Part shown: in pieces, positions 1 through 4,699 of the stretch
Position numbering within the stretch: position 1 is the stretch's first letter
How the letters are laid out: every line of letters starts with the position of its first letter
Program-made: the position numbers and the translations under genes
Assembly (NCBI GenBank): GCA_946479725.1
Contig: CAMLHB010000150.1
Coordinates: forward strand, 1-6,037
From: an uncultured Actinomycetes bacterium
Lineage (GTDB): Bacteria; Actinomycetota; Thermoleophilia; Solirubrobacterales; 70-9
Length of the DNA stretch: 6,037 nucleotides
Reading direction: 5' to 3'
Notes under the pieces: generated by a model
Databases searched by the model: none
Told to the model about the DNA's origin: nothing
The model's input: only the letters and a program-made list of their open reading frames with translations

Positions 1-600
1 CTCGGCTACACGATCAGCCTGCCGACCGAGGACAAGTTCCTCACCACCCGCGCCGAGCTGACCGACACGATGGCGATGACGCTCGGCGGCCGCGCCGCCG
101 AGGAGATCGTCTTCGGCGAGATCACCACCGGCGCCTCCAACGACCTCGAAAAGGTGACCGAGACGGCGAAGCAGATGGTGATGCGGTTCGGGATGTCCGA
201 GCGCCTCGGCCCCCGCGTCTTCGGCCACGACCGCGGCCAACCGTTCCTCGGTCGCGAGTTCAGCTCCGAGCCCGACTACTCCGACGAGATCGCCCGCGAG
301 ATCGACGACGAGATCCGCCGCATCGTGGAGAGCGCCCACCAGACCGCCAAGGGCCTGCTGAACGAGCGCCGCGACGACCTCGAGCGGGTCTCGAAGCTGC
401 TGCTGGAGCGGGAGACGATCGACGCCAAGGAGTTCATCGCCCTGCTCGAAGGCAAGCCGGCGTCGGAGGTCTTCGCCGACGACGACGAGCACCCGGCGCC
501 GCCGGCCGAGCCCGCGCCCGAGCCGGAAAAGGCGGCGCGTGAGGGTTCGCGGCCGATGCCGCGGCCTAAGCCGGGATTTGCCGGCGGCGATGCGTCGTAG
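1..600 (+). CDS. ftsH: ATP-dependent zinc metalloprotease FtsH, C-terminal part (5' end outside window)
   Basis: This is the end of FtsH, the membrane-anchored AAA+ protease that degrades damaged membrane proteins and short-lived regulators. The frame is open from base 1, and 199 codons are visible before the TAG stop. The transmembrane, AAA+ and HExxH parts lie upstream of the window. What is seen is the second half of the M41 peptidase domain: LGYTISLPTED at the start, then GGRAAEEIVFG and TTGASNDLEKVT. The Asp of ASND (visible residue 48) matches the third zinc ligand of E. coli FtsH. The helical segment SDEIAREIDDEIRRIV and the ETIDAKEF box follow. After about residue 150 the protein has a low-complexity Pro/Ala/Glu tail, which is usual in actinobacterial FtsH. 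An internal ATG at 70 is not the real start, because conserved M41 sequence lies before it. Identification is firm. Confidence 0.96.
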   Translation, partial: LGYTISLPTEDKFLTTRAELTDTMAMTLGGRAAEEIVFGEITTGASNDLEKVTETAKQMVMRFGMSERLGPRVFGHDRGQPFLGREFSSEPDYSDEIAREIDDEIRRIVESAHQTAKGLLNERRDDLERVSKLLLERETIDAKEFIALLEGKPASEVFADDDEHPAPPAEPAPEPEKAAREGSRPMPRPKPGFAGGDAS

Positions 601-601
601 C

Positions 602-692
602 GGGGGAGCGGGTGACCCTCGTTCTGACAAATGCCGGTCTAATTAGACCGGCATTTTGAGTATCCGCCAGCCCGAGGGTCACCCGCTCCCCC
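602..692. repeat. Nested inverted repeat (20-bp outer arms, 28-bp inner palindrome)
   Basis: The outer arms, 602-621 and 673-692, are perfect reverse complements of each other over 20 bp. The inner part, 629-656, is a perfect 28-bp palindrome centred on AATT. The outer left arm begins two bases after the ftsH stop, and the right arm lies in folP codons 7-13. The two dyads are offset by about 4 bp, so the folded form would be a long stem with an asymmetric internal loop. As RNA it would enclose the proposed folP start. The sequence shows the symmetry directly. Whether it is a terminator, an operator, a translational switch or a small mobile repeat is not settled. Confidence 0.9.
629..657 (+). 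terminator. Possible intrinsic terminator after ftsH (inner palindrome plus T-tract)
   Basis: The palindrome folds into a GC-rich stem (arms 633-640 and 645-652, loop AATT) followed by ATTTT at 653-657 and preceded by AAAT. That is the layout of a Rho-independent terminator, and its symmetry would let it work on both strands. It ends 57 bases after the ftsH stop, as expected for the end of an ftsH transcript. Against this, the T-tract is only four bases long and the folP start appears to overlap it. An operator for a dimeric repressor is the main alternative. Confidence 0.5.
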
Positions 693-1477
693 TTCCACAG
701 TTGATGGGGGTCGTCAACGTGACCCCCGACTCATTCTCGGATGGAGGCCTTTACCTCGATCCGGATGCGGCAGTTGCTCATGGGTTGGAGCTGGCCGAGG
801 CGGGGGCGGAGATCCTCGACGTCGGCGGGGAATCGACGCGTCCTGGAGCCGAGGCTGTGAGCGAGGAGGAGGAGCTGCGGCGGGTTGTCCCCGTTATCCG
901 GGGACTAAGCGGTTCACAGTGTCGTATCTCTGTGGACACTTCCAAGGCTCGCGTCGCCGCGGCGGCGCTCGAGGCCGGGGCGGAGATCGTCAACGACGTC
1001 ACCGCCCTGCGCGGCGACGCGGAGATGGCCTCCCTCTGCGCCGAGCGCGAGGCCATCGTGGTCCTCATGCACATGCGCGGCGAGCCGCGGACGATGCAGG
1101 ACGACCCCCGCTATGAAGACGTCGTCGCCGAGGTCATGGCGTTCCTCGCCGAGCGCCTGGAGTTCGCGGTCGCCGCCGGCATCGCCGAAGAGCGGATCTG
1201 GCTCGACCCCGGGATCGGCTTCGGCAAGACCGCCGCCCACAACATGGAGCTGCTGCGCCGGCTCGGCGAGCTGCGCGGGCTCGGCCGGCCACTGGTGGTC
1301 GGGACCTCGCGCAAGAGCTTCATCGGCCGGGTCGACGGGTCCGACGCCGCCCACCGACTCGGCGGCACGATCGCCTCTTCGGTCCTCGCCGCCGCCGAGG
1401 GGGCCGAGGTCCTGCGCGTCCACGACGTCGCCGAGGTGCGCCAGGCGCTGACCGTGGCGACGGCGATCCTCGGGTAG
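656..1477 (+). CDS. folP: Dihydropteroate synthase
   Basis: FolP condenses p-aminobenzoate with hydroxymethyl-dihydropterin pyrophosphate to form dihydropteroate, and is the target of sulfonamides. The 273-aa product has the full family length and all diagnostic motifs: NVTPDSFSDGG (N21), GGESTRPGA (58-65), SVDTSKA (D94), VNDVTA (N113), MHMRGEPRTMQ (138-148), DPGIGFGKTAAHN (D184), GTSRKSFIG (K220) and RVHDV (R254, H256). These match the substrate-binding residues of E. coli FolP. The start is uncertain. TTG at 656 gives a normal N-terminal extension but has no visible Shine-Dalgarno and sits in the 629-656 palindrome. ATG at 704 would begin directly at the first beta strand (MGVVNV), which seems too short. 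The gene leads a folP-folB-folK operon, with folB 10 bases downstream. Codons 1-98 end in A/T far more often (30 of 98) than codons 99-273 (6 of 175). Confidence 0.95.
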   Translation: MSIRQPEGHPLPLPQLMGVVNVTPDSFSDGGLYLDPDAAVAHGLELAEAGAEILDVGGESTRPGAEAVSEEEELRRVVPVIRGLSGSQCRISVDTSKARVAAAALEAGAEIVNDVTALRGDAEMASLCAEREAIVVLMHMRGEPRTMQDDPRYEDVVAEVMAFLAERLEFAVAAGIAEERIWLDPGIGFGKTAAHNMELLRRLGELRGLGRPLVVGTSRKSFIGRVDGSDAAHRLGGTIASSVLAAAEGAEVLRVHDVAEVRQALTVATAILG

Positions 1478-1487
1478 GTTCCTGACC

Positions 1488-1904
1488 ATGGAGAGCCACG
1501 GCAACGGGATCGAGTCGAGCGCCGAAATCGAGCTGCGCGGGCTCTCGATCTTTACCCACCACGGCGTCACCGAAGCCGAGCAGGAAGTCGGCCAGCGTCT
1601 GGAGTTCGATATCTCCTTCGACGTCCCCGACTGCGACGCGGTGCTGACCGACCGGCTCGAGGACACGGTCGATTACGGCGCTGTCTGCGACATCGTCACC
1701 CTCGCCGCCACCGAGCGCAGCTACAAGACGCTCGAGCGCCTGGCCCAGGTCGTGGGGGAGAGGCTGATGGCGCAATACGGCTGCGAATCGGTCCGGGTGC
1801 GCGCCGCGAAGCCGGAGCCGCCGCTGCCGCTGGCGATCCAGGAGGTGGCCGTCGAGGTCACCCAGGAGCGCGCGGTCGAAGAAGACGAAGACGACGAGGG
1901 CTAG
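1488..1904 (+). CDS. folB: Dihydroneopterin aldolase
   Basis: FolB cleaves dihydroneopterin to hydroxymethyl-dihydropterin and glycolaldehyde, the step before FolK in cytoplasmic folate synthesis. The 138-aa protein carries the family core HHGVTEAEQEVGQRLEFD, where E31 corresponds to the pterin-anchoring Glu22 of S. aureus DHNA. It also has DTVDYG (Y63), TLERLAQ (E83) and the catalytic Lys in the AAKPEPPLP segment (K108). The N-terminus is about 8 residues longer than in S. aureus, and the last ten residues form a very acidic tail (VEEDEDDEG), both modest additions to the usual length of about 120. The ATG at 1488 follows the folP stop by 10 bases. A weak AGG lies about 9 bases upstream, overlapping the folP stop region, so translation is probably coupled. 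The gene is the middle member of folP-folB-folK. Confidence 0.95.
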   Translation: MESHGNGIESSAEIELRGLSIFTHHGVTEAEQEVGQRLEFDISFDVPDCDAVLTDRLEDTVDYGAVCDIVTLAATERSYKTLERLAQVVGERLMAQYGCESVRVRAAKPEPPLPLAIQEVAVEVTQERAVEEDEDDEG

Positions 1905-1905
1905 C

Positions 1906-2400
1906 TTGGCCGCCGACAAGCGGACCGGCTACCTCGGCCTCGGCTCCAACGTCGGCGACTCCGCCGGGCACCTGCGCGCCGCCGTCGAGCTGCTGGAAGC
2001 CGAGGGGATCGAGGTCGACGCCGTCTCCTCCAGCTACGTCACCGAGCCGGTCGGTGAGATCCTCGACCAGCCCGACTTTCTCAACGCCGCCGTCCGCATC
2101 CGCACCGACCTGGAGCCCGAGGGGCTACTCGACGCCTGCAAGCGGGTCGAGGCCGAGCGCGGCCGCATTTTCGACGCCCCCCGCCACAGTCCCCGCCCGC
2201 TCGACGTCGACCTGCTCCTGCTCGGCGATCTGCAGCTCAGCACCGACCGCCTCACCCTCCCGCACCGCGAGGTCACCACCCGGCGCTTCGTCCTCGTGCC
2301 GCTGTTGGAGTTGGACCCCGAGCTGACGCTGCCGGACGGGACGAAGCTCGCCGAGGCCCTCGCAGCGCTTCCGGAAGGGCAGCGGGTTGAGCCCAGCTAA
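1906..2400 (+). CDS. folK: 2-amino-4-hydroxy-6-hydroxymethyldihydropteridine diphosphokinase (HPPK)
   Basis: FolK transfers pyrophosphate from ATP to hydroxymethyl-dihydropterin, producing the FolP substrate. The 164-aa product has the HPPK signatures in order: YLGLGSNVGD (9-18), SSSYVTEPVG (41-50), QPDFLNAAV (55-63), RPLDVDLLLLGD (with the Mg-binding pair D100 and D102), LPHREVTTRRFVLVPLLEL and a closing LPDG. The start is TTG at 1906, one base after the folB stop, with GAGGG about 6 bases upstream inside the end of folB. Translation therefore looks coupled. In the ATP-loop region the E. coli RWGPRTLDLD sequence reads RHSPRPLDVD here, so the Trp-Gly is His-Ser while the Arg and both Asp are kept. 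The TAA stop overlaps the stop of the convergent vapC. Confidence 0.95.
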   Translation: MAADKRTGYLGLGSNVGDSAGHLRAAVELLEAEGIEVDAVSSSYVTEPVGEILDQPDFLNAAVRIRTDLEPEGLLDACKRVEAERGRIFDAPRHSPRPLDVDLLLLGDLQLSTDRLTLPHREVTTRRFVLVPLLELDPELTLPDGTKLAEALAALPEGQRVEPS

Positions 2401-2795
2401 GGAAGCTCGGCGGGGAATACCGCCAAGCCCCGGCGCCGGGCAGCACGGTGCAAGCGAACGTCCCAGGTGGCAAGAGTGAGTTTTTCCGAGGCGATCAATA
2501 GGGCGGCGGCAAGGTGCAGCGCGTCGAGGCTGCGCAGATCCTCGGTGGAGGTGAGCCCGACCGCCTGCTCGGTCAGCGACGCGTCCACCTCGATCACGTC
2601 GAAAGAGGGCCAGTCGGCCAAGAACCACTTGACGCCGGCGTTCCCCGTGGCCAGCCTGATCGCTCTCGCGGTCTCGACGTAACCGACCCGGCAGATGGCC
2701 CAGCCTTCAGCCGAGTGCATCTCCGCGATCAACGGACCGCTTCCTTCCTCGGCGACATAGCGCTTGACGAGCGCGCTCGCGTCGAGATGGAGCAT
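2397..2795 (-). CDS. vapC: PIN-domain ribonuclease toxin (VapC family)
   Basis: This is a VapC-type toxin, a magnesium-dependent endoribonuclease that blocks growth when its antitoxin is lost. VapC proteins usually cut tRNA or rRNA; the target of this one cannot be read from the sequence. The 132 aa cover a complete PIN domain with all four expected acidic residues: D5 in LDASALVKRY, E41 in YVETARA, D91 in LRSLDALHLAAAL and D112 in LATWDVRL. The ATG directly abuts the vapB stop (zero spacing), which is typical of antitoxin-toxin coupling. Its stop overlaps that of folK on the other strand in the shared bases CTAA, so the two genes converge with no room for a terminator. About 17% of codons end in A or T, well above the housekeeping neighbours, which fits later acquisition. 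The protein looks intact. Confidence 0.92.
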   Translation of the reverse strand: MLHLDASALVKRYVAEEGSGPLIAEMHSAEGWAICRVGYVETARAIRLATGNAGVKWFLADWPSFDVIEVDASLTEQAVGLTSTEDLRSLDALHLAAALLIASEKLTLATWDVRLHRAARRRGLAVFPAELP

Positions 2796-3074
2796 CTAAC
2801 GCTCGGCGTCGCGCTCGGCGAGGACGATCGAAGTGGCAGAGCGCTTTGCCCGGATGGGGCGCGGGAGACGAGTGGGTCGCGCGCTGGCGGCTGGAGTTAC
2901 CTGCCCATTGGCCACGAGCTCCCGCAGTCTCGACTCGCCGGCTCGCATAGCCGCAGGGACGATGTCGGCCACCGGGCGACCACGCACGGTAACCCGCACC
3001 TGCTCGCCCTCTTCGACGTCATGGAGGACGCTGCTCAAGCTCGCCTTCAGATCGCGGACGCCTATCTCACGCAT
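2796..3074 (-). CDS. vapB: Phd/YefM-family antitoxin of the VapBC pair
   Basis: The 92-aa protein neutralises the adjacent PIN toxin and probably represses its own operon. Residues 1-40 match the Phd/YefM ('prevent-host-death') N-terminal DNA-binding fold: MREIGVRDLKASLSSVLHDVEEGEQVRVTVRGRPVADIVP written in pieces is REIGVRDLKASLS, then EEGEQVRVTVRGRPVADIVP. The rest (from about residue 42) is Arg- and Ala-rich and poorly conserved, as expected for the part that is disordered until it wraps the toxin. The start is ATG at 3074; a GAGGG lies about 12 bases upstream, rather far for a ribosome site. About 25% of its codons end in A or T, the highest of any whole gene here. It begins 37 bases after the GST-like gene on the same strand, so read-through from that gene is possible. 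The gene symbol is used in the general VapBC sense. Confidence 0.88.
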   Translation of the reverse strand: MREIGVRDLKASLSSVLHDVEEGEQVRVTVRGRPVADIVPAAMRAGESRLRELVANGQVTPAASARPTRLPRPIRAKRSATSIVLAERDAER

Positions 3075-3109
3075 GTGGCCACAATACCCTCGATGTGGCC
3101 TCTGATAGG
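3073..3109 (-). promoter_or_regulatory. Candidate operator region of vapBC
   Basis: ATGTGGCC occurs twice, at 3073-3080 and 3093-3100, with a 20-bp period, close to two helical turns. The first copy is part of the perfect palindrome TGTGGCCACA (3074-3083), which runs into the vapB start codon. CCTATC at 3061-3066 is mirrored by GATAGG at 3104-3109. Type II antitoxins usually bind such symmetric repeats over their own start region. No convincing -35/-10 pair was found for the minus strand. Confidence 0.4.
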
Positions 3110-3111
3110 GA

Positions 3112-3867
3112 TTACGCGGGAGTGGCTCCGGCTTGTAGCGGCGGCAGCCATTCGGCCGGTAGGACCGGGGGCATGCGGCCGGGATAGTTCGGGACCACGC
3201 GTTTCGCCAGCGCCCCCGCGGGGCGGCTCTCGATCACCGGGCGGAGGTCGTCGAGGGTCATCATCAAGCCGATGCTGGGGGCGATCTGGAAGTCGGCGAC
3301 GTTGGGGCGCTCGCCATTGAGGACGCCGCCCTGGATATAGGCGTCGACCTTGTCGAGCAGGGCGGGAAGCTTGGCGAGGGCGGCGCGGGCGTTCTCGTCG
3401 GTTGCTTCGTTGAAGCGGGCCGAGAGGGCGACCAGCGGGCCGCCGGTCTTGACGGCGAGGCCGATCGGGACGCCGAGCTTGGCGCCCTCGGAGTAACTCG
3501 CCATCGGATAGCGGTTCTGCTTGAACCCCCACCAGAGCAGCTGCCGAATCGGGTGCTGCAGCTCCTCGTCGCCGAAGCGCTCGGCCTCTTCGACCGCCTG
3601 CCGCTGCTCGGGATCGGCGGGGAAGAGGGGCGGCTCCGGCCGCAGACGCTCCAGCTCCCGGGCGATCTGCCGCGAGCCCTGGACCTTCTGCCCCTCGATC
3701 TTCAGCGCCGGCACGGTGATGCCGGGGAAGCCGACGAGCCGCAGAACGCCCTTCGAGACCACCGGCATCAGATCTTTGCGCTTGTAGGGGGTGTCCTTGT
3801 GCTCGAGCATCAGTTGCACGGCCACGCTCGGGTGGGAGCCGGGGATCACGTAGAGGCGGGCGTCCAT
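3112..3867 (-). CDS. Glutathione S-transferase-fold protein, function unknown
   Basis: The 251-aa protein has a GST layout. The N-terminal thioredoxin-like domain (about 1-75) starts DARLYVIPGSHPSVAVQL and carries the cis-Pro segment GITVPALKIEG (P53), followed by QGSRQIARELERL, where GS replaces the common (E/D)S glutathione-contact pair. The helical C-terminal domain includes the capping motif PNVADFQIAPS (188-198). I chose ATG 3867 because the protein then starts at the first beta strand and AGGA lies 9 bases upstream. Extending to 4041 would add a low-complexity stretch overlapping coaX. Most actinobacteria use mycothiol, so glutathione may not be the substrate. The gene is divergent from coaX and precedes vapBC on the minus strand. 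Its codon use is as GC-rich as that of the housekeeping genes, so it may not have arrived with vapBC. Confidence 0.82.
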   Translation of the reverse strand: MDARLYVIPGSHPSVAVQLMLEHKDTPYKRKDLMPVVSKGVLRLVGFPGITVPALKIEGQKVQGSRQIARELERLRPEPPLFPADPEQRQAVEEAERFGDEELQHPIRQLLWWGFKQNRYPMASYSEGAKLGVPIGLAVKTGGPLVALSARFNEATDENARAALAKLPALLDKVDAYIQGGVLNGERPNVADFQIAPSIGLMMTLDDLRPVIESRPAGALAKRVVPNYPGRMPPVLPAEWLPPLQAGATPA

Positions 3868-3937
3868 CGCGGGCGATCCTATGCACAATCGCGCCCGTTT
3901 GGCTACCCAGCCAGTCGCCCGCGGGGATAATCCGCCG
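3868..3937. promoter_or_regulatory. Divergent promoter region between the GST-like gene and coaX
   Basis: These 70 bases separate two divergent starts and must carry any dedicated promoters for both. GATAAT at 3926-3931 is a good -10 match for coaX, but no -35 lies at normal spacing (TTTGGC at 3898 is 22 bases away). For the minus strand only weak -10 candidates are seen. A 9-bp perfect inverted repeat, CGCGGGCGA (3868-3876) and TCGCCCGCG (3915-3923), brackets the region; it could be an operator or chance in GC-rich DNA. Confidence 0.5.
3926..3931 (+). promoter_or_regulatory. Candidate -10 box for coaX
   Basis: GATAAT matches TATAAT at five of six positions and is AT-rich in a very GC-rich context. 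With a usual 6-7 base gap, transcription would begin at or next to the A of the coaX ATG at 3938. This is how leaderless genes, common in actinobacteria, are arranged. No good -35 was found, so this remains a candidate. Confidence 0.4.
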
Positions 3938-4699
3938 ATGCTGCTCGCGGTCGACGTCGGCAATACCCAGACCCACCTCGGCGCCTTCGAAGACGAGGAG
4001 CTGGTCGAGCACTGGCGCTTCCAGACGCGCTCGGGTGCCACCGGGGACGAGCTGGCGGAGCGGATCGCCGGGCTCTTCTCGCTCTCGGGGATGTCCTTCG
4101 GCGACGTCGAGGCGGTCTGCGTCTCCTCGGTGGTGCCGCCGCTCGGCAGCCAGTTCGAGGAGCTCTCGCGCCGCTACCTCGGCGCCGAGTGCCTGACGAT
4201 CGGCCCCGGCGTGAAGACCGGGATGCCGATCCGGATCGAGAATCCGCTCGAGGTCGGCGCCGACCGCCTCGTCAACGCGATCGCCGCCTTCGACCGCGTC
4301 CAGGGCGCCTGCGTCTCGGTCGATTTCGGCACCGGGATCAACATCGACGTCGTCTCGGCCGGGGGCGAGTACCTCGGCGGCGCGATCGGCCCCGGCCTCG
4401 CGCCCTCGCTCAGTGCCCTGATCGAACGCGCCGCGCGGATCACCCGCATGGACCTCGAAGAGCCGAAGGAGGCGATCGGCCGCTCGACCCGCGCCGCGAT
4501 CAACTCCGGCTTCATCTTCGGCTTCGCCGGCCTGATCGACGGCATCGTCGGGCGGATCGAAGAGGAGCTCCCCGAGCCGCGGGTGCTTGCCACCGGCGGC
4601 TACGCCTCGGCCGTCGTCCCCTTCACCGAGACGATCGACGAGGTCGACGATCTGCTGACCTTGAAGGGACTGCGATTGATCCATGAGCGGAACCGATGA
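3938..4699 (+). CDS. coaX: Type III pantothenate kinase
   Basis: CoaX phosphorylates pantothenate, the first committed step of coenzyme A synthesis, and unlike type I CoaA is not feedback-inhibited by CoA. The 253-aa protein starts MLLAVDVGNTQTHLGAF (phosphate-binding DVGNT, D6), continues with VSSVVPPL (62-69), ENPLEVGADRLVNAIAAF (catalytic Asp in GADR, D109), VDFGTGINIDVV (128-139), YLGGAIGPGL and LATGGYA. Length and order match the family. ATG 3938 is preferred over the in-frame ATG at 3881, because it places the first beta strand at the N-terminus and the extra 19 residues look like non-coding sequence. A GATAAT box ends 6 bases before this ATG, so the mRNA may be leaderless. Its 3' end overlaps dus by 17 bases. 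The usual DFGTATTFD motif is altered to DFGTGINID. Confidence 0.93.
   Translation: MLLAVDVGNTQTHLGAFEDEELVEHWRFQTRSGATGDELAERIAGLFSLSGMSFGDVEAVCVSSVVPPLGSQFEELSRRYLGAECLTIGPGVKTGMPIRIENPLEVGADRLVNAIAAFDRVQGACVSVDFGTGINIDVVSAGGEYLGGAIGPGLAPSLSALIERAARITRMDLEEPKEAIGRSTRAAINSGFIFGFAGLIDGIVGRIEEELPEPRVLATGGYASAVVPFTETIDEVDDLLTLKGLRLIHERNR

Noticed and set aside
624..666. Promoter for folP built on CTGACA (624-629)
   Set aside because: CTGACA resembles a -35 box, but nothing like a -10 lies 16-18 bases downstream; the next AT-rich hexamers are at wrong spacing.
914..1666. Minus-strand open frame of 250 codons opposite folP/folB
   Set aside because: It is a shadow of two firmly identified genes on the plus strand and has no family features.
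2514..3320. Plus-strand open frame of 268 codons across vapBC
   Set aside because: The opposite strand holds a PIN domain with all catalytic residues and a Phd/YefM antitoxin in the standard order. The plus frame has no domain and ends in low-complexity sequence.
3868..4041. N-terminal extension of the GST-like gene to 4041
   Set aside because: It would add 58 Ser/Arg/Trp-rich residues overlapping the conserved coaX N-terminus, and the GST fold starts at the ATG at 3867.
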